From: Ignavibacteriota bacterium
Lineage (GTDB): Bacteria; Bacteroidota; Ignavibacteria; Ignavibacteriales; Melioribacteraceae
Assembly: GCA_016716225.1 (NCBI GenBank)
Contig: JADJWT010000001.1
Span: 1,860,001 to 1,924,000 of the forward strand
Reading direction: 5' to 3'
DNA length: 64,000 nucleotides
Part shown: positions 25,299 to 35,108 of the stretch, in pieces
How positions within the stretch are numbered: position 1 is the first letter of the stretch
How the letters are laid out: each line of letters starts with the position of its first letter
Made by a program: the position numbers and the translations under genes
The notes under the pieces: model-generated
What the model was told of the DNA's origin: nothing
The model's input: only the letters and a program-made list of their open reading frames with translations
Databases searched by the model: none

Positions 25299-26102
25299 AT
25301 GAATCTGCCAAATCATATAAATAAAAAAGATTTAACTTTTCGCGAAAGATTATATAATTTTTTTGCAACAATTACTGGACTCTCAATTTTTAATTGGGAA
25401 ATTTTAAAGCAAGCATTTGTTCCTCCGTATGAAATTCCGGAAATAAAAAAACACATGAATGAATTGGGAATTAAAACTTTTCCAATTGTAAGTATTACGG
25501 GATTCGTAATCGGGTTGGTTATTGTGATGCAAAGTGAACCGGTATTTGTAAGATTCGGCGCTTCCGATTTTCTTCCCGGCGCTTCAGCGCTTTCCATTGT
25601 ACGTGAATTAGCTCCGGTAATTACAGCATTAATTTTTGCCGGAAGAGTAAGCTCCGGAATTGGTGCAGAGCTCGGTTCAATGCGTGTAACTGAACAAATT
25701 GATGCAATGGAAGTTTCAGCAATAAATCCGTTTAAATATTTAGTTGTTACTAGAGTTATTGCAACAACAATGATTCTTCCAATATTGACTGTGTATGTTA
25801 TTTTTCTTGCAATCGGCGGAGGCTTTTTTGCATTAACACTTTCGCAAGGAATGAATTTTGAATATTATAAAAACGCTGTTGTGGATAGCGTAAAATTCGG
25901 TGATTTAATTCCAAGTATTTCCAAAACTTTTGTGTTTGGTTATATTACCGGAATTGTTGGATGTTATAAAGGATATATTGCAGATGGCGGAACCGAAGGA
26001 GTTGGAAAAGCATCAACAACTGCAGTAGTTTTGGCATCATTAATTATTTTATTATTTGATACTGTTTTAGTAAAAATCTCTTTAATGATATGGCCGATGT
26101 AA
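25299..26102 (+). CDS. mlaE: MlaE-family ABC transporter permease
   Basis: This is the inner-membrane subunit of an MCE-type lipid transporter that moves phospholipid between the membranes. At 267 residues it shows the MlaE core: RFGASDFLPGASALSIVRELAPVITALIFAGRVSSG, the coupling helix region ELGSMRVTEQIDAMEVSAINPFKY, and GYITGIVGCYKGYIADGGTEGVGKASTTAVV. I prefer the ATG at 25299 to the TTG at 25293. The mlaF gene starts 13 bases before its stop, so the two are translationally coupled. Confidence 0.93.
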   Translation: MNLPNHINKKDLTFRERLYNFFATITGLSIFNWEILKQAFVPPYEIPEIKKHMNELGIKTFPIVSITGFVIGLVIVMQSEPVFVRFGASDFLPGASALSIVRELAPVITALIFAGRVSSGIGAELGSMRVTEQIDAMEVSAINPFKYLVVTRVIATTMILPILTVYVIFLAIGGGFFALTLSQGMNFEYYKNAVVDSVKFGDLIPSISKTFVFGYITGIVGCYKGYIADGGTEGVGKASTTAVVLASLIILLFDTVLVKISLMIWPM

Positions 26103-26839
26103 ATTATATTATCCGAATTGAAAATCTTAGTAAAAAATTTGGCGATAAAATTGTTCTTGATGATATTTCACTCAACGTAGAAAAAAGTGAAAACCTTGTT
26201 GTTTTTGGAAGAAGTGGAACCGGAAAAAGTGTTTTACTAAAATGCATAGTTGGATTATTAAAACCGGATAATGGAAAAATTTATATTAAAGATAAAGAAG
26301 TTACATCGCTTTCTTCTAAAGAATTGAATAAAGTAAGAAAATTTACAAGTTTTCTTTTTCAAGGTGCAGCTCTTTATGATTCAATGACTGTGAGGGAAAA
26401 TTTAAAATTTTCACTTCAGAGAAATGTTGAAATTTCAAATCAAGATGCAGAAAAAAAAATTATAAAAACTTTACAAATGGTTTCACTTGCAGATGCAATA
26501 GATAAAATGCCTTCGGAGCTTTCTGGTGGAATGAAAAAAAGAATTGGTTTGGCAAGATCAATAATTACTGATCCGGAAATAATGTTTTATGATGAACCAA
26601 CAACCGGTTTAGACCCAATATCATCTAAAGAAATTAGTGAATTAATTTTGGAATTACAGAAGCAGTTAAAAATGACATCAATAATTGTTACTCATGATTT
26701 AAATTGTGCAAGTATAATTTCTGATAGGAACATTTTTCTAAAAGACGGCAAAATTGCCTACCAAGGAAAAATTGAAGAATTGGCAAAATCACAAGATAAA
26801 TTTCTTAATAATTTTTTCAGTACAAACATAGTTGAGTAA
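26090..26839 (+). CDS. mlaF: MlaF-family ABC transporter ATPase
   Basis: This 249-residue cytoplasmic ATPase powers the MlaE permease. It has Walker A GRSGTGKSVLLKCIVGLL, the Q-loop FLFQGAALYDSMTVREN characteristic of the MlaF group, the signature LSGGMKKRIGLARSI, and Walker B MFYDEPTTGLDPISS followed by VTHDL. It overlaps mlaE by 13 bases and is followed by the MCE-domain gene after 12 bases, which confirms the transporter assignment. Confidence 0.94.
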   Translation: MADVNYIIRIENLSKKFGDKIVLDDISLNVEKSENLVVFGRSGTGKSVLLKCIVGLLKPDNGKIYIKDKEVTSLSSKELNKVRKFTSFLFQGAALYDSMTVRENLKFSLQRNVEISNQDAEKKIIKTLQMVSLADAIDKMPSELSGGMKKRIGLARSIITDPEIMFYDEPTTGLDPISSKEISELILELQKQLKMTSIIVTHDLNCASIISDRNIFLKDGKIAYQGKIEELAKSQDKFLNNFFSTNIVE

Positions 26840-26851
26840 AGAGAGGATTAA

Positions 26852-27892
26852 ATGTTAAAGCAATTGGAAGGAGCAAAACTCGGACTTTTCATTTTTCTGG
26901 GAACAGTTCTTTTAGTTATTGCAATTTTTCTTATCGGAAGTAAAGAATCATTATTTACAGATAGTATTTATGTTAAAACATATTTTGATAATGTTGAAGG
27001 TTTGCGAACCGGCGCAGCAGTTAGGTTAAACGGATTAAATGTAGGAAGCGTAAGTGATGTAAAGTTGATGGAAGTAAATCAATACCGTGTTGAAGTTACT
27101 ATGAGAATCAGTGAAAATGTTAAAGAGTTTATAAGATTAGACAGCGAAGCCGGAATTGAAACCGAAGGGATAATTGGAAGTAAAATTGTAATAATTACGC
27201 CCGGTTCAAAAGAAAATGCAACAATTGAAAACGGTGGAGTAATACTTTCAAAGGCTCCTATAAATATGTCACAAATTATTTCTGAAACCCAAAGCATTAT
27301 GGGTTACATGAAAGATTTAACAAAAGAACTTTCCGAAGTTTTGGGTAAAGTAAATGCTGGCGAAGGAACTATTGGTAAATTAGTAAATGATAAAGAACTT
27401 TATACCGAAACAGTAACCATAGTAAAATCTGCTGATGTTGCACTGAACATAATGGTTGATAGATTGGAAAAAATGTCCGTATTTATAATCGGACTTGGAA
27501 CCAACGTTGAAAATATTGTTGGAAATGTTGATAGCGCTGCAATTGATTTAAGAAATTTAATTGATAGAATAGAAAAAGGTGAAGGTGCACTTGGAGCTTT
27601 AATTTCGGATGCAAGTGTTTATGATTCAATAAAAACAATTGTTTCGAATTTAACGCAAACAACCGAAAATGCTAAAATTGGTGCAGATGGATTTGCTGAA
27701 AATATGGAAGCATTAAAGCATAATTGGTTATTTAAAAATTATTTTGAACAAAGAGGTTATTGGAAAAAATCTGAGTTCGAAACAAAAATTGATAATCAAT
27801 TAAAATCAATTGAAGAGCAAAGTAAAACTTTAGATTTAAAATTAAAAGAACTTCGGGAATTGGAAGAAAGAATTTCCACAAAGAAAGAATAA
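26852..27892 (+). CDS. mlaD: MlaD-family MCE-domain protein
   Basis: The 346-residue protein has one N-terminal membrane helix (GLFIFLGTVLLVIAIFLIG) and an MCE domain: VKTYFDNVEGLRTGAAVRLNG, VGSVSDVKL, and EGIIGSKIVIITPGS. MCE rings form the periplasmic lipid tunnel over MlaE. The C-terminal half is helical, with two GEGTIGKLVND / GEGALGALISD repeats and a charged coiled coil, as in many non-enteric MlaD proteins. A strong ribosome-binding site (AGAGAGGA) precedes the ATG. No mlaB or mlaC is present here. Confidence 0.92.
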   Translation: MLKQLEGAKLGLFIFLGTVLLVIAIFLIGSKESLFTDSIYVKTYFDNVEGLRTGAAVRLNGLNVGSVSDVKLMEVNQYRVEVTMRISENVKEFIRLDSEAGIETEGIIGSKIVIITPGSKENATIENGGVILSKAPINMSQIISETQSIMGYMKDLTKELSEVLGKVNAGEGTIGKLVNDKELYTETVTIVKSADVALNIMVDRLEKMSVFIIGLGTNVENIVGNVDSAAIDLRNLIDRIEKGEGALGALISDASVYDSIKTIVSNLTQTTENAKIGADGFAENMEALKHNWLFKNYFEQRGYWKKSEFETKIDNQLKSIEEQSKTLDLKLKELRELEERISTKKE

Positions 27893-28009
27893 CTATTTTT
27901 GAATTTTAATATTTAGAAAAATCTATTAAAATTTTCTTATTTAAATAATTTTAAAATTCACACCAAAAATTACTATTTTACAAAATTGTAATTTACTAAT
28001 CCCAATCTA

Positions 28010-30790
28010 ATGGAAGAAAAAAATAATATAGATATTAGAAATAAAATTATTCTTAAAGGTGCAAGAGAGCATAATCTAAAGAATATAAATCTGGAAATTC
28101 AAAAGAATCAATTAGTTGTTTTTACCGGAGTAAGCGGAAGCGGAAAATCTTCGTTGGTTTTTGATACAATATACGCCGAAGGTCAAAGAAGATTTGTAGA
28201 AAGTCTTTCTTCTTATGCACGCCAATTTCTTGAAAGAATGAACAAACCCGATTTGGATTTTATTTATGGAATTTCTCCAGCAGTTGCAATTGAACAAAAA
28301 GCCGGCGCAAGAAATCCAAGATCAACGGTTGGAACTTCAACAGAAATTTATGATTATCTGCGTTTGCTTTTTGCACGCATCGGAATTACATATTGTTTTG
28401 AATGTGGAAATATCGTAAAAAAAGATTCTGTTGCAACAATAACACAATGGCTTGAAGAAAGAAATGAAGAAACAAAATTTTATCTTGCGTTCCCAATTCA
28501 TAAACACGAGGGGAGAAATGTTGCAGAAGAATTAAGTCATTTAGTTAAAAAAGGATTTTACAGAATATTTTATAAAAATAAATTAATTGATTTAAATACT
28601 CCAGAAACTTTACCAAAGAAGAAAGACGATATTTTTGTTGTAATAGAAAGATTTAAAATTAAAAAGGGAAGAGTTAGAGAACTTCTTGCTTCATCAATAG
28701 AAATAACGTTAAAAGAAGGTGAAGGCAAATTAACAGTTATAAATGCAGATACAAATGAGTTGAAGCATTTTAATAATCAATACGAATGTTGCGGAATAAA
28801 ATACAGCGAACCCGAACCAAGATTTTTTTCTTTTAATAATCCATATGGCGCATGTCCAGTTTGCCAAGGTTTCGGAAAAACAATTGGTTATGATATGGAA
28901 AAGGTAATTCCAAATCTGGATTTAACAATTCTTGAAGGCGCAATTGCTCCATGGCGAACTCCGAAATTCAGCAAATATTTACGTGATTTAATTCGTGTTG
29001 CTAAGGAAAATAAAATTCCAATTAATATTCCATTCCGACAATTATCTGAAGTTCAGTTAAATAAAATTATGAGTGGGTTTGATAAATTTATTGGAATTGA
29101 ACCATTCTTTAAAAAACTTGAGCAGAAAAATTATCAAATGCATATTAGGATTTTGCTTAGTAAATATAGAGGTTACACAACTTGTTACTCTTGCAAAGGA
29201 TCACGATTACGAAAAGAAGCGCTTCAAATAAAAATAAAGTTTAAATCAATGCTGGATATTGTGAAAATGCCCATTAATAAACTTTACGATTTTTTTGAAG
29301 AATTAAAATTAACAAATTACGAAAATGAAATTGCCGGAAGCGTATTAAAAGAAATTCAAAAAAGATTAAAATTTTTAAATGATGTTGGATTAAGTTATTT
29401 AACATTAGACAGATTGAGCAGCACACTTTCCGGCGGTGAAACACAGAGAATAAATTTAGCAACATCTCTCGGCTCGGCATTAATTGGAACTTTATATGTT
29501 TTGGATGAACCGAGTATTGGACTTCATCCAAGAGATAACGGGAAATTAATTAGTATTTTAAAATCTTTACGAGATATTGGTAATACAGTTTTAGTTGTTG
29601 AACATGATGAAGAAATGATGAGAGAAGCTGATTATATTTTTGATATTGGTCCAAAAGCCGGAAAAAACGGTGGTGAAATTATTGCAAACGGAACTTATCA
29701 AGAAATTATTAAAAATGAAAAATCGCTTACCGGACTTTATCTTTCCGGCAATAAAAAAATTCCCTTACCGGAAAAAAGAAATTCGGAAGAAACAATAAAA
29801 ATTAAAATTACCGGAGCCGCAGAAAATAATCTTAAAAATTTAGATGTGGAAATTCCTTTACAAAAATTTGTTACAATTACCGGAGTTAGCGGTTCGGGAA
29901 AATCCACATTGGTACATGATATTATTTATGGCGGAATAGCAAAAATGCTTGGGAAAAATCCCGATAAAATTGGAAAGTATAAATCTATTGAAGGTATTAA
30001 CTCGATTGAAGAAATTGAAATTGTTGATCAATCGCCGATTGGAAAATCGCCAAGATCAAATCCAATTAGTTATGTAAAAGGTTATGAAATTATTAGAGAT
30101 ATTTTTGCATCAACTCCGCAAGCAAGATTAAGAGGTTATAAACCCGGATTCTTTTCATTCAATGTTGATGGCGGAAGATGCGATACTTGTAAAGGTGACG
30201 GATTTGTCAAAATTGAAATGCAGTTTTTAGCTGATCTTTATCTTGAATGTGATGATTGCAAAGGTACAAGATTTAAAAAAGAACTTAGAGAAGTTACCTA
30301 CAAGAACAAAAATATTGTTGATGTTTTAAACTTTACCGTTGATGAAGCCGTTGATTTTTTTTCCGGAAATGATAGAATTTTAACTTATTTAAAAACTCTG
30401 CAAGATGTTGGCTTAGGATATATTCATCTTGGACAGCCATCAAATACATTATCCGGTGGGGAAGCCCAAAGAATAAAACTTGCAAAGCATTTGATTTCAC
30501 AGCAGAAAAATAATCACACACTTTTTATTTTTGATGAACCAACAACCGGTTTACATTTTGATGATATTGATAAATTATTGAAGTGTTTTAATGTTCTTGT
30601 TGAAAATAAAAATTCGGTAATTATAATTGAGCATAATTTAGATGTAATAAAATGTGCGGATTATGTTATAGATTTGGGTCCGGATGCTGGAGATAAAGGT
30701 GGAGAAGTTGTTGCCGTTGGAACTCCGGAAGAAATTGCGATGAATGAAAAATCAATTACGGGAAAATTTTTACGGCATTATTTGAATTAG
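28010..30790 (+). CDS. uvrA: Excinuclease ABC subunit UvrA
   Basis: UvrA finds bulky DNA damage and loads UvrB in nucleotide excision repair. At 926 residues it has two ABC ATPase modules: Walker A GVSGSGKSSLVFDTIYAEG and GVSGSGKSTLVHDIIYGG, signatures LSGGETQRINLATSLGS and LSGGEAQRIKLAKHL, plus both DEP(S/T) Walker B sites. The C-terminal zinc site is intact (RCDTCKGDG and ECDDCKGTR). In the first zinc site the second pair CPVC is present but the first pair reads YECCG, not C-x-x-C. It is probably a single-gene transcript: 117 bases upstream, and it ends 21 bases from a convergent gene. Confidence 0.97.
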   Translation: MEEKNNIDIRNKIILKGAREHNLKNINLEIQKNQLVVFTGVSGSGKSSLVFDTIYAEGQRRFVESLSSYARQFLERMNKPDLDFIYGISPAVAIEQKAGARNPRSTVGTSTEIYDYLRLLFARIGITYCFECGNIVKKDSVATITQWLEERNEETKFYLAFPIHKHEGRNVAEELSHLVKKGFYRIFYKNKLIDLNTPETLPKKKDDIFVVIERFKIKKGRVRELLASSIEITLKEGEGKLTVINADTNELKHFNNQYECCGIKYSEPEPRFFSFNNPYGACPVCQGFGKTIGYDMEKVIPNLDLTILEGAIAPWRTPKFSKYLRDLIRVAKENKIPINIPFRQLSEVQLNKIMSGFDKFIGIEPFFKKLEQKNYQMHIRILLSKYRGYTTCYSCKGSRLRKEALQIKIKFKSMLDIVKMPINKLYDFFEELKLTNYENEIAGSVLKEIQKRLKFLNDVGLSYLTLDRLSSTLSGGETQRINLATSLGSALIGTLYVLDEPSIGLHPRDNGKLISILKSLRDIGNTVLVVEHDEEMMREADYIFDIGPKAGKNGGEIIANGTYQEIIKNEKSLTGLYLSGNKKIPLPEKRNSEETIKIKITGAAENNLKNLDVEIPLQKFVTITGVSGSGKSTLVHDIIYGGIAKMLGKNPDKIGKYKSIEGINSIEEIEIVDQSPIGKSPRSNPISYVKGYEIIRDIFASTPQARLRGYKPGFFSFNVDGGRCDTCKGDGFVKIEMQFLADLYLECDDCKGTRFKKELREVTYKNKNIVDVLNFTVDEAVDFFSGNDRILTYLKTLQDVGLGYIHLGQPSNTLSGGEAQRIKLAKHLISQQKNNHTLFIFDEPTTGLHFDDIDKLLKCFNVLVENKNSVIIIEHNLDVIKCADYVIDLGPDAGDKGGEVVAVGTPEEIAMNEKSITGKFLRHYLN

Positions 30791-30811
30791 TTAAACAAGT
30801 AGAAAATTAAT

Positions 30812-32500
30812 TTAAATTGTATTTAAAATTTCTTCCCTTTTATCAATAAGGAAAATAATCTTAATTGATTCAATTTCATCTAAATTCTCACTTAATTTTA
30901 TAATATTTTCACCAAGCTCAAATTCAAACTCAATTTCTTTGTAAGTATTTTCTTTAGTTAAAATTCCAACCATTGCTTTCTGTTTTTCAAACGAGTGAAC
31001 TGATAATAAAAATTCATCTTCATTTTGTTTTAATAAAATTGGAGAAATATTAATTGCAGATTCCTCTTTTAACTTTTCTAAAAATGGCACTTTAACCAAT
31101 ACTGGATTAGAGAAATTAACTTCGTTCCAAAGTCTATCAATTTTTCCAATATTATAATTGAATAATAATTTTGTCGGATTTGAAAATTTCAATTTTGCTT
31201 GTCGTTTATCTAATGATATAATTCTGGTAATAGTTTTTTGTTCAGTGTTATCATACAAAACATAAAATCTTATTTGATTAGGAGTTTTTAAAGCATGATT
31301 ATTATCCCAGCTTAAAATTATTTCTTTGGGAGAAATTTCTTCAACTTCACAATTTAAATTTTCAATTGGCTCGGAATTATCCAAAACTTTCCACGGCATT
31401 TCAGCGGGAAATGCAATATCAGTATAATACTTTTTTGTATTATCAATATGTTCATACCTAAAAAATGAAACTCCGGCGGCACCAATATTTCTCGCATATT
31501 CTATCATTTTATTTAATTGCGGAATTACATCTTCTTTGTAAGCTCCCAATCCAAGAATAATATTTTTACTGTAAGCTTTCTCAACCCAATCTTTTGCTAA
31601 AACATCAAACTTGGGATTTTTATCAAATCCCCAATATATTTGCGGAACTAAATAATCAACTAAATTTTCTTTTAGCCAAGTTTCAGAATCTTGATAAACA
31701 CTTGAATATCCTTCCCAACCGGTTGCACCAACTAAATTTTTTCTAATTCCAATTGGGGCAATTCCAACTTTTAAATATGGATTTATTGGTTTAGCCGTAT
31801 CTTTAAATTTTCTTAAAATTGTTGTTAAATTATTTCTTCGCCAATCATCTTTAGAAATATTAGAACCGTTGCACTTAAAATATTTTTCATCAGAAAAATC
31901 ACTTCCCGGATATCTAAAAAAATCTAAATGAATTCCGTCGATATCATATTTGGATGTAAGCTCAATCATTAAACTAACAAGATAATTTTGAACATCTTCA
32001 ATTCCTGGATTTAGCCAATAAGATGTTGAGCCATTTTCTGAATATTTTACAACCCAATTTGTATGGGCACTTTTTACATGTTTAGGATGTTTAGAAATTT
32101 TTTCATCATTCCCGATGAAACATCTTATCATATTTACCCATGCGTGAACTTCCAAATTAAATTCTTTACCAAGTTCTATTACATATTGCAACGGATCATA
32201 TGAAGGAATTTTGCCGACCGTCCCGGTTATATACGGCGAGAAGGGTTCGATTTCGGAATTATACATTACCGTTCCATTACTTCTCACTTGGAAATAAACT
32301 GTATTGAAATTTTTTTCTTTTATAGTTTTAAACATATCGCGAAGAGTTTTTTTCTGATATTCTTCATCTGTTGTGTTTGGAGGCCAATCCAATTTAAGAT
32401 TTGTTGTAAGCCAAACTGCGCGGGTTTCTCTTGGTATTTGTGCAAATAAATTTATTGAAATGACTAATTGCAGAATTAAAAAAATTTTCAATTTATTCAT
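30812..32500 (-). CDS. Exported GHL10-type glycoside-hydrolase-like protein
   Basis: The 562-residue protein has a signal peptide (IFLILQLVISINLFAQ) and then the GHL10 (DUF187) TIM-barrel region: PRETRAVWLTTNLKLDW, YFQVRSNGTVMYNSE, VHAWVNMIRC, and YDIDGIHLDFFRYPGSD, where Asp-Phe-Phe-Arg-Tyr marks the candidate active site. A fibronectin-III-like segment (EEISPKEIILSWDNN) follows near residue 390, then a beta-rich tail. Members probably hydrolyse bacterial or plant glycans; the substrate is unknown. It starts 3 bases after aroB, so it is likely co-transcribed with shikimate genes for no obvious reason. Confidence 0.85.
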   Translation of the reverse strand: MNKLKIFLILQLVISINLFAQIPRETRAVWLTTNLKLDWPPNTTDEEYQKKTLRDMFKTIKEKNFNTVYFQVRSNGTVMYNSEIEPFSPYITGTVGKIPSYDPLQYVIELGKEFNLEVHAWVNMIRCFIGNDEKISKHPKHVKSAHTNWVVKYSENGSTSYWLNPGIEDVQNYLVSLMIELTSKYDIDGIHLDFFRYPGSDFSDEKYFKCNGSNISKDDWRRNNLTTILRKFKDTAKPINPYLKVGIAPIGIRKNLVGATGWEGYSSVYQDSETWLKENLVDYLVPQIYWGFDKNPKFDVLAKDWVEKAYSKNIILGLGAYKEDVIPQLNKMIEYARNIGAAGVSFFRYEHIDNTKKYYTDIAFPAEMPWKVLDNSEPIENLNCEVEEISPKEIILSWDNNHALKTPNQIRFYVLYDNTEQKTITRIISLDKRQAKLKFSNPTKLLFNYNIGKIDRLWNEVNFSNPVLVKVPFLEKLKEESAINISPILLKQNEDEFLLSVHSFEKQKAMVGILTKENTYKEIEFEFELGENIIKLSENLDEIESIKIIFLIDKREEILNTI

Positions 32501-32503
32501 AAT

Positions 32504-33592
32504 TTAGAAATGTACAATTGCTTCTGAAATTGATTGGTTAATTAATTGCGACTCAACACTAATATCGGTAAGGATTGTTCCAACACTATTCAGCAATACT
32601 AATTTTATTTTGTTATCTCTATTCTTTTTATCTTTTTGCATAACACTAAAAATTTTTTCATTATCAACTTTGGAAAGTTTTATTTTGTTAGAAAACTGTA
32701 ATAGAAAATTTAAATTTTCATCAAAATTTATTTTGTCAATTAAATTTAATTTTAGCGAAAGATATAACGCACAAGTAATTCCAACAATTACGGCTTGTCC
32801 GTGTTTTAATTTATGATTTTGTTGAACTTCAAAAGCATGTGCAAAAGTGTGACCCAAATTTAAAATTTTTCTAATTCCACTTTCTTTTTCATCGACTGTA
32901 ACAACACTTCCTTTAAATTTTACTGATGTGAAAATAACTTTAGTAGTTATTTCATCATCATTTGTAATAATTTTATTAATATTTTCTTTTACGAATTTGT
33001 AGAATTTTTTATCAATCAAAAACGCATATTTTACTATTTCACCCAAACCGCAAATTATTTCATCATTAGGTAATGTGCTAAAAAAATTTGTATCAATTAA
33101 AACAAATTTTGGCTGATAAAAAGTGCCGATAATGTTTTTTGTGCTTTCAAAATTTATTCCCGTTTTTCCACCGACTGAACTATCAACAGAAGCTAAAAGT
33201 GTTGTGGGAATTTGAACATATTTAATTCCACGCATATAAGTTGAAGCAGCAAATCCGGCAACATCACCAATAATTCCGCCGCCAATTGCAATTATTATAG
33301 AATCTCTACCAAAATTATTCTTAATTAATTCTGAATGAATTTTTTGAACGGAATCAAAACTTTTATTTTTCTCGGCTGATTCAATAATTATTTTTTTTAC
33401 TTTTTTTTCTAAAGATGAAAATGCGTTATCAATTACTTTTGAGTAAAATTTATTTACATTTTTATCAATTACTAAACAATAATCTTGATAGAAATTTTTA
33501 TCTTTAAGAAAACTTATAATTTGGGGGAAAATATTTTTCCCAAGAAAAACTTCATATTCATTATTCGGAATATTAATTTTTATTTTTTTCAA
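32504..33592 (-). CDS. aroB: 3-dehydroquinate synthase
   Basis: AroB turns 3-deoxy-arabino-heptulosonate 7-phosphate into 3-dehydroquinate, using NAD and a metal ion, in the shikimate pathway. The 362-residue protein has GGGIIGDVAGFAASTYMRGI, PTTLLASVDSSVGGKTGIN, GLGEIVKYAF (metal Glu), and LGHTFAHAFE plus LKHGQAV (metal His residues). It overlaps aroK by 20 bases, so the two are coupled. Confidence 0.95.
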   Translation of the reverse strand: MKKIKINIPNNEYEVFLGKNIFPQIISFLKDKNFYQDYCLVIDKNVNKFYSKVIDNAFSSLEKKVKKIIIESAEKNKSFDSVQKIHSELIKNNFGRDSIIIAIGGGIIGDVAGFAASTYMRGIKYVQIPTTLLASVDSSVGGKTGINFESTKNIIGTFYQPKFVLIDTNFFSTLPNDEIICGLGEIVKYAFLIDKKFYKFVKENINKIITNDDEITTKVIFTSVKFKGSVVTVDEKESGIRKILNLGHTFAHAFEVQQNHKLKHGQAVIVGITCALYLSLKLNLIDKINFDENLNFLLQFSNKIKLSKVDNEKIFSVMQKDKKNRDNKIKLVLLNSVGTILTDISVESQLINQSISEAIVHF

Positions 33593-34127
33593 GTATTACT
33601 CTATTTATAATTTTAACAAATCTATCTACCGTTTGTCCAATTGGAGAATTATCAACATCAAAAATTAAATCTGCTTGACTGTAATAAGGTTCTCTTTCGT
33701 TCAACATTGAATTTATTTTTTTTAGAAAAACTTCTTTCGGATTTTCCGCAATCACCAATTCCTTAAATAAAGGTCGATCTGTTTTCTTTTTTATCCTTGT
33801 ATAAATTACATCTGGCGCAACTCTTAAATAAATTAAGTGTCCATTTTTCTTTATGAAATTCAAATTTTCATCATTTATTAATGTTCCGCCGCCCAATGAA
33901 ATAACCACATTATTGTTAGATGACAAACTTTTTAATTTTTCACTTTCAATTTCTCTAAAATAATTTTCACCTTTAGTTTCAAAAATTTCTGTAACAGTTT
34001 TTTTTTCGTCTACGCAAATTTCAACATCAAGATCGAAAAAATTCCAACCAATACAATTTGCAAGAATTCTTCCCAACGTACTTTTTCCACTTGTCATAAA
34101 TCCGGTTAGATAAATTCTTTCAATCAT
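33573..34127 (-). CDS. aroK: Shikimate kinase
   Basis: The 184-residue kinase phosphorylates shikimate. The P-loop is GFMTSGKSTLGRILA (residues about 9-23), the substrate site holds DLDVEI and FFETKGE-like EIFETKGENYFREIE, and SLGGGTLI follows, with the lid Arg in KKTDRPLF. It heads the aroK-aroB-hydrolase unit and overlaps aroB by 20 bases. Confidence 0.94.
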   Translation of the reverse strand: MIERIYLTGFMTSGKSTLGRILANCIGWNFFDLDVEICVDEKKTVTEIFETKGENYFREIESEKLKSLSSNNNVVISLGGGTLINDENLNFIKKNGHLIYLRVAPDVIYTRIKKKTDRPLFKELVIAENPKEVFLKKINSMLNEREPYYSQADLIFDVDNSPIGQTVDRFVKIINRVILEKNKN

Positions 34128-34195
34128 TTACATTTCAAAATTTTGAAAGCAAATATAGTTAAATGAAAATTAAGAGACGAAGTGTTTGTTAAAAT

Positions 34196-34888
34196 TTAGA
34201 AATGATACGCGATGCCAATTCTGAAAGTAATTCCATCAATATTAATTCTGGAAATTAGATTATTTGAAGAAACCGAATAAGTGCTGCCTTCATAAATAAC
34301 AGTTTTATCATTGTATTTATTGGTTACTTTAAAATCCGGATCTCTAAAACGAATTTCACCACGAAAAGAAATATTATTCAAAACTAAATAATCCATTCCC
34401 GTACTTACTTGAATTCCATAACCAATTTCCGAATCGACCTTATCAAATGAGACATTACCGAAATTTCTTGTTCTATTTCCCAAATAAATTCCCAAACCAC
34501 CGCCAAAAAAGAATTTAAAATCTTCTGTAGAAAAAGGAAGAAAATAATAAATAGAAAGTTCGATTGGATAAATTTCAAATCCATCTTCAACAATAAACAA
34601 AGGAGAACTTAAATTTCTACCTTTTTCACTATTTGATAAATACTCAGTAGAAATTCCGAGAATAATTAAATCATTCAATTTAAATCTAAAATCAAAAGAA
34701 TAATTTTGAAAATCACCAATATCGAAATATTGATTTTGATCAAAAATATCAGCGGCATTTGGGTTTAGAAAAATTTTTGATGATGTAGTATAATTATATC
34801 CAATTCCAATGGAAAAATTATTTTCATCATATTGTGCAAATAGAAATCCGGTATTCAGCAATAAAAAATATGTTAAAAAATTTTTCAT
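34196..34888 (-). CDS. Outer-membrane beta-barrel protein
   Basis: This 230-residue protein has a signal peptide (FLTYFLLLNTGFLFAQ) and alternating hydrophobic/polar strands with paired aromatics, ending in ...GITFRIGIAYHF. The final Phe is a strong sign of a beta-barrel assembled by the BAM complex. Periodic GLGIYLGNRTRNFG and SFRGEIRFRD blocks fit an eight- to ten-strand OmpW/OprF-like barrel. No specific ligand can be named. It stands 68 bases before aroK on the same strand. Confidence 0.72.
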   Translation of the reverse strand: MKNFLTYFLLLNTGFLFAQYDENNFSIGIGYNYTTSSKIFLNPNAADIFDQNQYFDIGDFQNYSFDFRFKLNDLIILGISTEYLSNSEKGRNLSSPLFIVEDGFEIYPIELSIYYFLPFSTEDFKFFFGGGLGIYLGNRTRNFGNVSFDKVDSEIGYGIQVSTGMDYLVLNNISFRGEIRFRDPDFKVTNKYNDKTVIYEGSTYSVSSNNLISRINIDGITFRIGIAYHF

Positions 34889-35026
34889 AAGTGAAGCGAT
34901 ATTAACTAAAAATATTGTTGAGGAAAAGTGAAAAATTTAGTTGTTAATATTAAAATATAAAGTTTTTTTGAATATTTCGAAAATTATTTAGATAAACAGA
35001 TAATAATACTCCAATGTATATTTTTA

Positions 35027-35057
35027 TTGGTCAATAAATCAAGTTTACCTAACTTTA
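35027..35057 (+). promoter_or_regulatory. Promoter-like site for the phosphate transport pair
   Basis: TTG (35027-35029) and TAACTTTA (35050-35057) are 20 bases apart, one base short of the Bacteroidota consensus TTG-N19/20-TAnnTTTG. It lies about 50 bases before the DUF47 start at 35109. The region is very AT-rich, so chance matches are possible. Confidence 0.35.
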
Positions 35058-35108
35058 GCAATTCAAAAAATAAATTATCATAAATTTCTTAAAATATTAT
35101 GGTGAAAT

